Below, one piece after another: positions 1 to 12,500 of a stretch of 64,000 bases of DNA. Within the stretch, counting starts at the first letter, position 1; every line of letters begins with the position of its first letter. The DNA lies in the NCBI GenBank assembly GCA_030549335.1, contig CM060187.1, forward strand, positions 54,580,203-54,644,202, given 5' to 3'. The translations under genes and the position numbers were made by a program. The DNA comes from Pontederia crassipes. Taxonomy: Eukaryota > Streptophyta > Magnoliopsida > Commelinales > Pontederiaceae. The notes below the pieces were generated by a model. That model worked only from the letters and a program-made list of their open reading frames with translations, made no database searches and was not told the DNA's origin.

Positions 1-290
1 ATGAGAAGGGGAAGGAAAAGGTGTCGAAAGGAGAAAGTGATTAGGGATTTAGGGTTTCTTACTTTCTTATATATCTATGCGGAGATTCGAGGACCCGACG
101 GGGCGAGGGAAACTCACCCTGCCCCGATCTACAAAAAGGGGGCGAGGGCCAATTTGTTCCCTGTCCCCGCCCCCGTTGGGGGAAAAATCCCCGAATGTGG
201 AATCTCCGCAGGGGCTCGCAGGGGTGAGGGGTATTGTCATCCCTACTTTGGTATCACCCACCATCTCTCCCTCTCACATACACAAACTCT
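1..290. repeat. GC-rich interspersed repeat (MITE-like), copy 1
   Basis: This block is much more GC-rich than its surroundings and is full of short self-complementary runs of C and G, such as CCCCGCCCCC followed by GGGGGAAAAATCCCC. A related block lies at about 18320-18487 and shares, in order, the CGGGGC..AGG start, the GGGGGAAAAATC core and an ending near TATTGT.ATCCCTAC. Two related copies in one window argue for a dispersed non-coding repeat, probably a non-autonomous DNA transposon. Open frames across it have no recognisable protein content. The left end is outside the window. Confidence 0.5.
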
Positions 291-292
291 CT

Positions 293-294
<2 letters not shown>

Positions 295-339
<45 letters not shown>
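295..339. repeat. (AT)n microsatellite
   Basis: An uninterrupted run of alternating T and A directly follows the GC-rich repeat. Confidence 0.9.
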
Positions 340-342
<3 letters not shown>

Positions 343-2170
343 GCAAATTAATAATATCATCGTTATGAAACATAAGTAACTTCCTAAGTTATCAATAACC
401 ACACATAAGTTAGGTAGTTATTGGAGTAGTGGACAATAAAAGTAATATATAACCACACATATATAATGGCTGAATCCGTAGAGCACGAAGCCAAGCTCCT
501 CGACTAAAAAAACGATTCAAAACAGTGTCCTACTTCCATCCAAAGCCTCTGATCAATTTTGTTGTATGAAAATATCATAGTGGTAAAATTTGCTCATTTC
601 CATATGACAGATTCGTTGCTTTTAAGTGTCTTTTATTTCAAATAGCGCAATTAATTACTCACTCTTCTTAATTACAAATTTATCTATATTTGGATTATTT
701 TTGTTTGATAATGTTCTTTTTGACTTTTTTTAGGTTCGTGCATTATTTAGAAATTGACTTTATTTATTAGGTGATATCAATTACAATGTCGTTCGGTTGT
801 GATAAATTATATTATGTGAAAATTCAACAATTGACAACTTAAAGTTTTTTTTGTCCCCAATGATTTATTATTTTTAGTCTAGATAATTTATTTCTTTGGA
901 TTTAAATTTGCAAAATTCATATTTGTTTATATATATTCTATAGTAATTTTACCCAACAAAATTTATATATTCTGAAATTTTATTTTCTTACTCTTAGATC
1001 TTTTTGCTAATTATTCTTCTCTACTGTATTTTTCTTAAGAATTATATTATCATGGTTCTTTAACTTTAGAAGTAACATTTTTTAGAAGTAACATTTTTTT
1101 CTTACTGTATTTTAGAAGTAACATTTTTTATTCTTTAACTTTATCAAACTTAACTACAAAGGTGTAATAGCATATACAACAATTTTATATAAAGCTAAAT
1201 TTGCCAATGTTGGAAATAACTCAGATTATCAGCTCATAATAAGAAATTAGTTGTATATATTATTAGTAGTTATTTGGTAACTACAAATAACCACCACAGA
1301 GTGGTTACCTTTTAGGAAGAATGTATGGATAATTAGACAAAATATTTTCTTAATATAGTATCACCGCCTCTATTTTTTCGTCAAGGATCTGTCTTTGGAT
1401 TGCAATTTAAAATATAAAAAAATCAATCATAGACAAAATAATATTATACTACATAATTATTCCAGATTCAAATAAATATGTAGAAAAGATAATTTTATTT
1501 CCCGAGAAGTTCTTAGATTTTTAAAGTTACCTAAATACTATCTTTTGTGTTAACAAGATATATTTTTTTATTTAAAATTTTTAAGTCATGGTAAAAAGAA
1601 TTCGATGACAAAATAATAAATTCAAAATTTTAAAGTTGTTCATAGTCATGTTAACATTATAATAATTATTCTAGAATAAAAAGACGTATATAATGAAATT
1701 GAAATTACATACAAAAATTAGATTTTATAGAGTGCTAAAGCTCTTACATGAAAAGTTATCAAATTATATTGTAATAATTCATAAACTTATGATCTATATC
1801 TTATATGGTTAATGTATTATTATATTTAAAAAGTTATGATAGAATAATTATTTGAAGCTTTATAAAATTAAAAGTATAATTTTCTAATGAAGCATGACAT
1901 GCTTTCCATTCTTAAAAAAATGTCTAATATTAACTAGATCAATAAAAATGGTGAAAACATTATCCAAAAAAATTATGTCAATTGAAATTACTTAATTAAT
2001 TTAAGCTTTAAATGTTAAAATATTTTTTTAAGAATACATGCTATAAAAAATTTGTTGATACTATTTTATAAATTGGATTTTCTTTATAGATAAGATTTGG
2101 TATAGTATAGATTTAACAAAGATTCATTTTTGCCCGTGGCATCATCATTACAATAAAATTCTAATACTAA
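340..2170. other. AT-rich intergenic DNA, no gene seen
   Basis: The stretch is strongly AT-rich with no coding-like frame on either strand. The only internal structure noticed is a 16-base sequence, TTTAGAAGTAACATTT, present three times at 1065-1080, 1081-1096 and 1111-1126. Confidence 0.6.
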
Positions 2171-2189
2171 CACTACAAGAAAATAGGTT

Positions 2190-2620
2190 ATTACAGACGG
2201 TCAAAACCGTCTGTAATTTGGCCAGAACCGTCGGAAATGATATTTTCCGATGGTTTTTTCGACGGATAGCGTCCGTGCGAAAACGAGGCGTTGCAAACTA
2301 TTTTCGACGGTTATTTCTGAACCGTCGATATCTTCAACGGTCCAGCTGGCGGGCGCGGCCGTCGAACATTGAAGATTTAAGACGGTTTGAGCCGTCGATA
2401 TGTGTCGACGCGTCGACTCCATAACTGATTTTCGATGGCTCAAACCGTCATTAACTTTAGACGGTTAAAACCGTCGATGCTTAGCGACGGTTGAGACCGT
2501 CTATAAGCTTGCACGAACGGTTAGAACCGTCGAGAAGTATTGAAAAAATTATTTGTCGATATCTAATTTTCAGTTGTTTCCGACGGTTCTAACCATCAGA
2601 AACCAAAAAAATAAAAATAA
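2190..2620. repeat. Left subterminal array of GACGGT/ACCGTC inverted motifs (CACTA)
   Basis: Immediately inside the left terminal repeat are many short motifs of the form GACGGTnnnnACCGTC, often paired as small hairpins. By eye there are at least six GACGGT and about seven ACCGTC copies, plus variants. In En/Spm elements such subterminal repeats bind the TNPA-type protein. Here that role is inferred from position and form. Confidence 0.8.
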
Positions 2621-2819
2621 AAAATAAATTGCTAAAATTGACTGTCCGAACAGATAATACAACACAATATCCAAACATTTGGATCATAATATGTGACAAA
2701 GATCTACCGGCTGTTCCAAACATAACAAAGATTTACCATCTGGATCCATCACATAATAATAAATCAACACAACACAATATCCAAACATAATATCCAAACA
2801 CAACCCATAATATCCAAAC

Positions 2820-2897
2820 ACCATTCCAAACACGACACATAATTGTCCAACACCATTCCAAACACAACACATAATTGTCCAACATCATTCCAAACAT
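2820..2897. repeat. 32-bp tandem repeat inside the CACTA element
   Basis: A unit containing ATTCCAAACAC and CATAATTGTCCAACA recurs with a spacing of exactly 32 bases (ATTCC at 2823, 2855 and 2887). Looser AATATCCAAACA copies precede it from about 2660. It lies downstream of the minus-strand transposase genes, in the expected 3' non-coding part. Confidence 0.7.
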
Positions 2898-3549
2898 TTT
2901 AATGTCTTAGAAACATAAAAATGGTAAGCAAAGCAAAGAGAAGTCTTGGTCACGATGAAGATGGACACATGGGCTGAGCAAAGAGTGTCTCGCCTTTCCT
3001 GTCGGATCTCAAGAGCTTTTCGCAAGGCAATTCGAACATCACTGCACAGCACAAAGAGTCGGGAGAAAGTTAGTACCTCTATAAAAAAAACTAGAGGAAT
3101 GTGTACAAAAACTAAGGGAAGAATTTGAATTCAACTACTACTTCTTCTAGACACCTTCTGGTTTTAATCATCTGTTTGGGAGCAAGTATGATCTACTTAT
3201 TCAACAATAAAGTTTCTAGCTCCTCGCTCACTGCATTATCTAGCTAAAATGATATAATTGGCATTAAGTTAAAGGAACATATAGCAGGAGGATTAGTCTT
3301 ATATGAAACATGATTTTGAATAGGTGTGACGCATTTTAATAAATCATGTGTACCACGGCACATAGCGAATATTATCACACGACCCCAATTTAAAACCTTC
3401 CCGCAAGTTGCGACAAAGCACGAATGATCAAATTCTTAATTTAAATTCTATCTCAGAGAAACACACACTAATTCAAACTTACAAACATTTAAAACGAGTG
3501 CAACACAACACACAAAAAACTATAAAACTAAATTTACCTCATCGTCCTC

Positions 3550-5051
3550 GTCGTCGACTTCGCCACACATGATGTCACGCACCATTTTCTTCATTTCTTT
3601 CTTGGTACGACGTTCACATTCTTCGAACTTCTTTCTGAGCTCTTGCGTAACCTCTTGTATGATCTCTTGCTGAGCTCTTGCCTAATCGAATGTCTCATCT
3701 GATCCATAATTTGTTGCATACCTTGACCAGAGGAACCTGAACCCGAAGTAGATTTACGACCATATCCAATATCTGTTGTACTGACATAAGATCCGAGGCC
3801 GTAAATACGACCCTTCTTCACCCCGACGTGGTCCGTCCAAAATTGTCTTGGGGTCAGCGGTGTGGTCCCCTCCTGCATGGCTTGCGTAATGTGCTCGACT
3901 TCTTTTATTTTGTAAGACTCCTGAAATTAGAAAAAAATCAATGATACTAAAAAATATCATAAATCAACGAAGATTTTACTATCTTATAGATTTACTTGAA
4001 ATTTTTTTTAAAAAAGTGGCAGATAAATTTACATACATATATCTCCCGAGCAAATGATGAAACACATTCTTTATTCTTCTTCTGATGAGTTCGGAGAAAT
4101 ACTTCGTCCTGAGTAGGTGGTCTACCCGTCCTTTTCTCCTGCAGTTAAAAATATCAAATAAAGTATAATATTTTGTCGACATAATATTGAAAGACTTTAC
4201 CATTTTCTTGGCAATCATGCTCGTGGATACACATCCGCTCGAATGCAAGCATGCTCCCTGGTCAGACTCTCGACTTATTTTTGCTTTTTCGCAATTTGAT
4301 TGTACTCATCGATGGACCACTTTCGTAGCAATTCGATCCAAACGGCCTCGGGGATCCAATTGGGCCGTTCTCCAACAGCTCGAGCTTCCGAAAGCATCGC
4401 AGACAATCTCTTTGAGCATCGAGAATTAAAAGCAGTCCACATTTGTTCCATATTCTCGGGCTCCCACCACACACCAGCCTGCATGTATATAAAAATAATT
4501 AAAGTAGTACGAAGATAAATTTTAATGACAAGTTGGCTTGATACCTGAAATTCATTAAATAGCATCTGTCTCATGGCATAAGGAACTTTCCTTCATGTAA
4601 GTCACGCATCAGTATACCTATGTCGCAATACTTTAGTAACTATCGCAGCCGCGAGTTTCGACGATACAAACCTAGAAGAATACAAAATTATAAAATAAGG
4701 TGGGTGAATCACAAAATGAATAAGGATTCGAAATACATAAAATAACACTTACCATAAATTCCCATTTGGCTGTAAGTATGCTTTGTGCACACGATTTGAC
4801 GAAGCCTGGTCTGAGCCTTCCACGAAACCAAGAGCTCTAACGGGTTCTTTCGGCAATTGTGTCTCCAGGTCCGCAATATTAGCGTGAGAAGGAGTTGACG
4901 GAGGAGATTGCTGTTGTATTATGCGAATGCCCGTGACTGATCTAGGAGCCGACGGAGTAGAATTATCTCTAGCAACGATCGGCTCCTTACCCTTATTTTT
5001 TCTTTTATCAAAATGAAACATCTGCATGACACAAAATTTAATGCAAGTCAA
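3550..5051 (-). pseudogene. Transposase_24 (plant Ptta/En/Spm) protein gene remnant of the CACTA element
   Basis: Coding segments read on the minus strand in several exons. The most diagnostic stretch, around 4560-4190, contains RPNWIPEAVWIELLRKW followed by NRES.QGACLHSSG and a STSMIAKKM motif, the order typical of Transposase_24. A next exon near 4142-4036 encodes TGRPPTQDEVFLRTHQKK. A further exon, 3878-3600, encodes RIYGLGSYVSTTDIGYG followed by a charged helical tail. The family is thought to be the TNPA-like DNA-binding partner of TNP2. Frames are broken by introns and probably by a few mutations, so I treat it as a remnant. Exact exon borders are approximate. Confidence 0.75.
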
Positions 5052-5395
5052 ATTTACAATTGATACAAAACTCTAATGTGACAACGTCTCGACCTGACTA
5101 TGTTCGGCTACGTCTTGTGTCGCATCTTCAGGAACAGAATTGTACGTATAACTCGAGAACCACTTCCTAATATCTGGAGGTGCTTATAAAAAATAAACAA
5201 ATTAATTTGATTAAGTTTATGCGTAAAATTGTGATCATTATTTCAAACACTCACGAGATGGAAGCGAATATGAAAATGCACCGTCCTTGTCAGGCATCCA
5301 TCGATCCGATTGATCATCAACATGCATCGCTAACGCATCAAACAATATGGCGAGAGATGATAATTTGAATAAACCATTATGATACAACATCAATA

Positions 5396-6994
5396 TTAGT
5401 CGTAAGCGAACAATTCGTAAGATAACAACAGTCGTAATATAAGATCCCGATAGTCGTAAGATAAAAATACAACATGAGCGTGACATTGGGTAATAATAAC
5501 ATTAGTCATCATCTGAGTTACCACATGACTGGTACTCATCATCATCATCGTCATTTGAAGATGACGTAGTTTCAAATTCATCTTCGTCCGAAGCATTCTC
5601 ATCATTTTGTGTGTGGCATTATCGAAGTCTTCAAATACTTGTTCTGAATGTTGTAGATCGTCGACTAATTTGGTGTCTACAATAGGGGTCACAGAAGTAT
5701 GTGAGTCATCATGATATGCACATTGCAACGCACCATCAATTTCTATCATGCTTCTTGCCTTCGTCTTTATTATAACCATTGTGCTTTGTTCCTGATCTTC
5801 TCCGGATATGGTACATAATATATCTGTCTTGTATAAGACGGAATAATGAAAGGATCAAAACGATCATAACACATATTGTGACGTATTTCAACTATTTTGA
5901 AATCTTTGTGAACTCGCATCCCTCTCCTTTCCTTTGGATCAAACCAATTACACTCAAACAATGTGACTCTATTACCTCCAGTGTATTGCAGCTGAATTAT
6001 GTCTTTGAGAATACCGTAGTAGTCATGCTCATTTTCTCCGTCCGTGGATCCTTTGACACATACTCCACTATTCACGGTTTTCTTCCCGATCGACCAAGTT
6101 TCCGTGTGAAACTTATAACCGTTCGTAAAATACACCGGCCAACTTTTCACCTCTCGAGCCGGTCCCCATGCCAAATTATGGAGACCAGACGTCGTGGCGA
6201 TATTGAGAACGTAAAAAAAAAATGAATGTCAAGAATAGATCGTGAAAACTTCAAATTGACCAACATCGTAAGAGTCACCTGATCCTTAAATCACGGTGCG
6301 AAGTCATTCTCGATTCTATCTTGAACATGTTCTTCAGGGATTGTAGTACTGCAAAAAAGCATTACATACAAAGTGATGGCTAAATCAAAATTTTGTTTGA
6401 GAAAACAAAAAAGAAAAGAATGCATGGAGAATAAACTTACTTAATGTACCCTTGTACCTCCTGCGTGTTTAGAAGGACATGATTCGTGACAGACTTGAAT
6501 TCTGCATCACTCAACCATCTACTTCTTGGCTTCCCAAAATATCATCCTAACTGATTGTAGATCGAAAAGATGTCACAACAGACTGTTCTTCTGGAACTTC
6601 ATCATTTTGATAAACTCTGGTCCTCGCACACTTAACATGGGACTCAAAGTAGTAGGAACAGAAGTACGAAATCTCTTGAATCATATACGCTTCACATATG
6701 GATCCTTCGACACGTGCTTTGTTCTTAATCATCCTTTTAATTCGATTAAGATATCTTTCAAAAGGATACATCCAACTATATTGTATAGGTCCACCTACCC
6801 TTGCCTCGTATGGCAGGTCCACCTACTTTGTGCTAACACATTTCAAGCAAGGACACCTAATTGTTCCCTCCCGCTGATATTACAAAGACTGATAAGCTGC
6901 ACTAACATAATAGTTAATGCCATCTATGAATTCTTGTGTCAAACCTCTATGACCAGAATTATTTTCATTGTACATCCATCGACGATCGTTCAAG
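5396..6994 (-). pseudogene. TNP2-type CACTA transposase remnant lacking its catalytic domain
   Basis: Reading the minus strand from 6994, the first part (RRWMYNENN..HRGLTQEFIDGI, then TIRCPCLKC) is the N-terminal transposase-associated domain with its Cys-x-Cys..Cys cluster. In the same frame, after two stop codons, it runs straight into VDLPYEARVGGPIQYSWMYP, the start of the DUF4218 domain (about 6825-6547), then a further LSDAEFKSVTNHVLLNT segment ending at a GTAAGT donor next to 6441. A later exon (6174-5770, continuing to about 5400) encodes DUF4216 with DYYGILKDIIQLQY and VTLFECNWFDP. In full-length TNP2 the large Transposase_21 catalytic region lies between the first two parts. It is absent here, which indicates an internal deletion. 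Confidence 0.85.
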
Positions 6995-6999
6995 TATGA

Positions 7000-9070
7000 T
7001 ATAATGTCTTCATTATTTGCAAGTTATAGTAATTAAAAATTTTGTAATAAAACCGATTAAAAATTGACAATCAATCCAAAGGTTCACATATTCCGTCATT
7101 TAAAAAAAACATCGAAGAAACATCGTAAACACTAATTACAACTAATCAAGAACAAATTATAAACACTCTTATGAACTAAAAATAAATACTAATTAGAAAT
7201 AATCAGGAACATCATAAACACTAATTAGAAATAATCAGGAACATCTTAAACACTAATTAAAAGTAATCATATTTGCACTACAAAATAATAAATAAGAACT
7301 AATGAATGAAATCAGGAACTACGTGATGGAAGAAATTGTAGGTAGAAAGGATCAGATATGATAATGTCACAACCAGTGCAATTTATAAAGTTCCCGACAG
7401 TGAAGCTGATTAAATTGCAATTGGATACATTACCAAAGCCTCACATGCATATCTCAGAATGTAGTAGTTGATAAGAAAAATACTTGAAACCAAATGGAGC
7501 AACAAAGTCTTTATTTCCAAAACCCTAAAAATCATAAAAACGACAAACTTTTTTTAGGAGGATAAAAACGAAAAACCTATTTCCAATATGGAGGCATAAG
7601 CATATAAAGAGAGAAAAATGAGTATAAACAAAGAGTAGAGAACATACCACCATATTGATTTGGATCACTAACAGTAACTAATCTGTAAATCTTTTAGACT
7701 CGAGATATATCAACATAAAAAGAAAGGAAGTATACTTGATCATAAAGTGAAAACAAAAAACACAATTTTATGAGTTCCCTAGCATCAATGCAATTACATG
7801 AGAACAACTCAAAGACAATACTTTTAAGCAGGATAAAGTATAGCTAAATTAAAGTCCTAACCAATTCCGGTTCGAAGTACACAAAGTTTACATGAAGCAA
7901 CTAAGGAAATAGTAGTGGTATATGAAAATTGCACAAACCTTTGATAACTTCCCACCAAGGCGAGTGAACTTTGATGGATTTTTAAGTTACTCAACTACTT
8001 CTTCAAGTTCTTGCTTTGCATCATCACAACCTTTGACATCCTTGAAAGTTTTAACATTCTAGACAAGGTTAACAGAATTTATCAGTGTTGGAAGTTGAAC
8101 ACAAACAAGACACAGATGACGACAAGACAAGCATCTACAGGGCTAACAAGTAAACAGCTTCTATCATCATGATGTTCTATGCACGTGCTTCGACCTTCAA
8201 AGACCACCAAGGTTTCCTACTCTCTAGATGCTCGTAAGATAAGATTTAAAACATAAGTGAAAACCAGTATTTATGTATAGGAAACCAATTAACAAGCCAT
8301 CAATATAAGGAAAATAAGGTATTTAACTATGGCATGTTTTGTGATCAAGATACTGTGGCCAGAAAGAAGTATGCGTAGTGCAAATGAGATGTAAAGATGA
8401 GTGGTACAAGGATGTTGAAATGAAATAACATGATAAAGACAAAAAATAACAAATAAAAATTTGAGATAACTTGAAAAGATCAAGTGCATTAAGGCAATGT
8501 CAGCCTACTCAAATATGATAAGAGGAGGGGAGTATCTAATTGGAACAATCAAAGCAAGATGATGGTAGCAAAATTGACTAGGATCTGCCTACTCAGAAGT
8601 ATGCTGCACCAATGCAGATGCACATGTCTCAATGACCTAGATTTTCCTTATTGAGTGGAGTGCCACTCGTGTAAGTTGGAGTAGAATGGGCAGTCCAGTT
8701 AAAAGTCATACCAGACTTCTGTAGACACCATAGCTAACAAGTATAAAGACTGATTTTTTTTTCTTTTGAGAAAATACAAAGACACTGAAGTTACACCAGG
8801 GATCTGTGAAGGCCTCTGCCATAGAAAGCTACACTAATCAAACTGTCACTAAACATTTCTATCTAGAAGCACAAGAGCTTCATGCTTTAGGAATACTCTG
8901 TTTGAAATAGATTTAAAAAGACTATTTCAAATAAAGGTTCTCCGACAGAAAACCCTCTAGTAAAATCTGCAATATGTACTTTAGTTGGTATCTTCTTGTC
9001 ACAGAAAATATGACTGAAGAAGGATTCATAAATCTCTAAATCAGTTCATCAATCTTGATTCCCTCCAAAA
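7000..9070 (-). other. Non-coding interior of the CACTA element (probable intron/5' region)
   Basis: No coding-like frame is seen in this stretch. It lies between the first TNP2 domain and a GC-rich block that ends in a splice donor on the minus strand (GTAAGC at 9303). That placement fits a large first intron of the transposase transcription unit. AT-rich, no recognisable repeats. Confidence 0.5.
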
Positions 9071-9089
9071 ATTAAAATGTCATAGGACT

Positions 9090-9535
9090 CATAACACGGA
9101 GGGCGGCCGGATCGGGCCGCTGTGGCGGACAGATCTGCCCGCCGCGCGCGGAGGGCAGCCCGATCTGGCCGCCATGACGGCCACATTTGCCCGCCGCGCG
9201 TGGAGGGCGGCCGCATCTGGCTGCCGCGCGCGGAGGACGGCCGGATCTAGGAGGGCGGAGAGAGCACGGAGGGCGGAGAGAGCACGGAGGGTGGGGAGCT
9301 TACCTGCGCCGGAGATTGCAGACGCGGCGGTGGGTCGACCCGCTGGCGGCGGATAGTGGCTTCAGGCGGCGAGCGAACGCAAGCGCCGACGGCTGACGGT
9401 CAAGGTGGCAAGCGTTTGGCGGAGCACAGATGCCGGGAAGGTTGCCGGAGGTCGCCGCTGGACAAAATGTGTGCGGGCGATCGAGTATAGAAGAGAGGGA
9501 AACGGAGAAAGTGACAGTGGGGTCGGATATTTATA
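9090..9535 (-). promoter_or_regulatory. GC-rich first-exon/control region of the CACTA transposase unit
   Basis: A sharply GC-rich island sits inside an AT-rich element. Its left part is built from degenerate repeats around GGAGGGCGGCCGGATCTGGC (9100-9250) and two copies of GGCGGAGAGAGCACGGAGG. On the minus strand the sequence CGCAGGTAAGC places a consensus 5' splice donor at 9303/9304, with the exon to its right. In maize Spm the subterminal repeats are followed by a GC-rich downstream control region in the untranslated first exon. The same order is seen here, so the role is inferred by analogy. Confidence 0.55.
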
Positions 9536-9539
9536 TAGC

Positions 9540-10130
9540 TAATTTCTGACGGTCGTAATCGTCGGAAAGTAGGTAAATATAATATAATATTAATTCGAAT
9601 TAAGATGGTCAAACCCGCTGGACAAACCGTCGAAATTTCGACAGTTTTAGCCGTCGAAATCTACAATAATATATGTAAAGAGAATTATATAAATTATAAA
9701 TTTTCATTTTCGACGGTCAACACCGTCGAAAATAATTAAAGTAGAATATTTTAATTAATTAAAATCAGTTAACATTCCGACGGGTCTGACCGTCGAAATA
9801 TCGACGGTTCCGTGAAATGTCGCAACTTTCGACAGTCGAATCCGTCGAAAAATAAAATATGGATACCCCACCAACATTAAAATATTTCGACGGCTAAGAC
9901 CGCTGGAAGCTTTCGATTGTCTAAACCGTCGAAAAACCAGCATAGAAACGGATCATCCAAATTTTCGACGGAAAGTTTCAACGAATTCTAAACCGTTGAA
10001 AGTTTAGACGGCTAAAACTGTCGAAAACATATCCGACGATAATTTTGACGGATTATTCGATCCGCTGAAAAATTCGTCGGTATTTCAGACGGATTTCTGC
10101 TCATCGAAAACCAACCGTCGAAAATTGGAC
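9540..10130. repeat. Right subterminal array of GACGGT/ACCGTC inverted motifs (CACTA)
   Basis: Many copies of TCGACGGT and ACCGTCGAAA occur up to the right terminal repeat, for example around 9708-9735, 9778-9800 and 9916-9935. The motif is the same as at the left end, usually arranged as short hairpins with a 5-8 base loop. The array is longer than the left one and lies just upstream of the minus-strand transposase transcription unit. Confidence 0.8.
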
Positions 10131-10147
10131 TTTTTCTTGTAGTGTAA

Positions 10148-10730
10148 CTAAGTGATTATGCATATTTAAAAACGTCCTAGGTGATCTATAAAGAAATAGT
10201 TGAAAGTTAAATATAGACATTAATCATATATATATATATATATATTAAAGTTTAATTATTTATAAAGTTTTAAATTAAATTATTTATCTTAAATGGAAAA
10301 TATGATTATTTACACAAATTATTATTATTTATTCTATTCGTGTGGGTTCTTATACTAATTAGTTATTTATAAAAAAAATAAATATTTAAGAGTTAATATA
10401 GAATTTTTACCAATATACCTCTAATAAAAAATATTTAAATATATAAATTATTTTTAACTTCGTAAACTTAAATCACATATATATATATACTAACCTATAA
10501 AATTAAAATTTATAAAATAATTAATATATTTTTAAAATATGATAATAATACATTCATAATAATTAAATAATATTTATTTAATTAAATTTATAATTTATTT
10601 GACTATTATTATAATTTATTCAATTTGTCTCTCCTCGCCAATCTGCATTGCCTCTTCTTGCCTGGGAGTAAATAAATTGATAATGTTTGCCACTCGAATG
10701 AGACGAGCCCTATAGTTTTTCTTTTCCCCT
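10148..10730. other. AT-rich spacer, 3' flank of EH1, no gene seen
   Basis: Very AT-rich with short (TA)n runs at about 10228-10245 and 10479-10491. From about 10665 it matches the 3' flank of EH3 near 42965 (AAATAAATTGATAATG.TTGCCACTCG), so the duplicated block begins here. Confidence 0.6.
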
Positions 10731-11504
10731 TCCTTAAAAACTTCGGAACTTCTGAATGAAGTCATCAATGTGATCCGATAACTCGTTTGGTTTTCCCTCG
10801 TTGATGAAGTGGCCGACTCCTTCCATCACGACGACCTCCTGGAGGAATGGAACGTCTCTCTTCATGCCACCCTTGTGCAAGCGGTTTTGGGCGCCAGGTA
10901 AGTGGTAGGCCAGGTCAAGATCTCCCACAATAAACTTCACTGGTACTTTGATCTGGGTTGTAACGCCCCCAAAATCGCACCTCCCCCCACGTAGGCGGTC
11001 GGATTGACTCCGAGGGCACTACACTATCTACTGCTCTACTGACCTTAACCGTTCAACAAAATAGCTTACGTGGCACTGATAAAATAATAATAAACATGAT
11101 AGGGGACTCTAATGCGGAAGGGTAGTCGAATGCCACGATGAAAAACTTTAATGCGGAAATTCAATATGTCTCATAATATATATAATATGCGGAAGTTCAT
11201 GGTGTCTTTCACTACAGAAGATATGCGGCAGAAAACGTGATGTCTCTGAACAATAAAGATAATCAAATAGAATGCAGTAAGAGATCGGAGCAGAAATATC
11301 AGTCATGTGCAGCGTTCTCCAAGCTCTGCGCCATCCATCACCCCATCAGTTAGCATTCTCACCTGCAAAATTCCAATGCAGGGGAATAGAATACCCATGA
11401 GCAAATATTACCCAGTACATAGCAATAGACGTGAAATAAGGATTAAGGATGATCAGAAAATCAATATACGTATAAATTTCTGGTCATATCCATACTCTGT
11501 TCTT

Positions 11505-11715
11505 TGCTTTACATTACTCTGCTTTATTTTACAGTACTTTGCTTTGCATTACTCTACTTTACTTTACAGTACTTTGCTTTACATTACTCTGCTGTACTTT
11601 ACAGTACTTTGCTTTGCATTACTCCACTTTACTTTACAGTACTTTGCTTTACATTACTCTGTTGTACATTACTTTACATTGCCTTGCTTTTCAATATTCT
11701 GCTTTGCTTTACTTT
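11505..11715. repeat. Imperfect tandem repeat of about 35 bp inside LTR A
   Basis: Units built from ATTACTCTGCTTTA followed by TTTACAGTACTTTGCTTT repeat about five times with drift in the last copies. The repeat creates long open frames on the plus strand that consist only of L, Y, F, C, T and similar residues. I consider these non-coding. Confidence 0.8.
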
Positions 11716-12344
11716 GCATTATTCTATTGTGAGTTGTGCTACGTTTTTTACATTACTAAAATATCCTTAGAGTTGGTTGTCCTATGCGAACTCGACTTTA
11801 TTAGGTTGGGATTCCAAAGGTGCCTCTCTGATTCACTGATGCCAGTAAGCCCGTAAACGGGAAAGAGGGTGGGTGTTATAGCCTCACCCCAATTCAAAAG
11901 GTAGGAGGAAGAATTCTTACAATTTAGGAACAGTGGTCGGTTACAAGACCTTATAGATTCGCTGTCTCGTCAGCTAGCTACTTGTTCCTCTGACATAATA
12001 CTTTAATATTTAAAAAAAGAGGTGTGACCATAGCATCACCCTTCAATTCGAGATTACGGTGGGAGAACACTTGAAATCTCAAGAATAGTGAGCATCTAAG
12101 TCAGTAGCTTCGCTGTCCCCTCAGCTAACTACATATTTCCCCATTGTTTTAACTCTAAACTTTGCTTTAACTTTAGGGCCGATACATAGCAATCCCACAT
12201 CTTTGTCTTTACTTTAATCATCTTTAGTTACTATGAAATCTATGGTTTGGGGTCCACTGGAAATCTATCTTTGTACAATAAGACTCAGCCAGTGTAGGTG
12301 AACTGGTCAGAGTCGTAGTTAAGATTAGGAATGGATCAGTCCGA

Positions 12345-12500
12345 TTAAGCTTTGATTATTGGATCTCTGTCAGACCGATCGATTGATAAGGAAGAATACG
12401 CATGTATAATTACGCAGACCGATCGATCGTTTAATCAAATCGGTCGATCGGTCTCTGCGGTAAAACAGAGTCGTCGGATTTCACCATGGATTTCGACGGC
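12345..12500. repeat. Cluster of GACCGATCGATCG / CGGTCGATCGGTC palindromes in LTR A
   Basis: Within about 150 bases there are several overlapping copies of CAGACCGATCGAT and the inverse AATCGGTCGATCGGTCT. The same motif class is amplified in the related LTR at 56915-57290. Confidence 0.75.

Larger units (their letters stand above)
2171..10144 (-). mobile_element. CACTA (En/Spm) DNA transposon, complete ends, internally defective
   Basis: The left end starts CACTACAAGAAAA and the right end finishes TTTTTCTTGTAGTG, a near-perfect inverted repeat of the CACTA superfamily. The element is flanked on both sides by TAA (2168-2170 and 10145-10147), the expected 3-bp target duplication, so both boundaries are exact and the element is 7974 bp. 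Both ends carry arrays of GACGGT/ACCGTC hairpin motifs. Internal remnants on the minus strand are a TNP2 gene (Transpos_assoc, DUF4218 and DUF4216 parts) and a Transposase_24 gene. The catalytic Transposase_21 part is missing, so the copy should not be able to move itself, although its ends look usable by an autonomous relative. Confidence 0.95.

Noticed and set aside
5779..6999. Plus-strand frames of 148 and 157 codons
   Set aside because: Antisense to TNP2 domains DUF4216 and DUF4218.
11307..11856. Plus-strand frames rich in L, Y, F, C (up to 141 codons)
   Set aside because: Produced by the 35-bp tandem repeat inside LTR A, the same composition in all frames.
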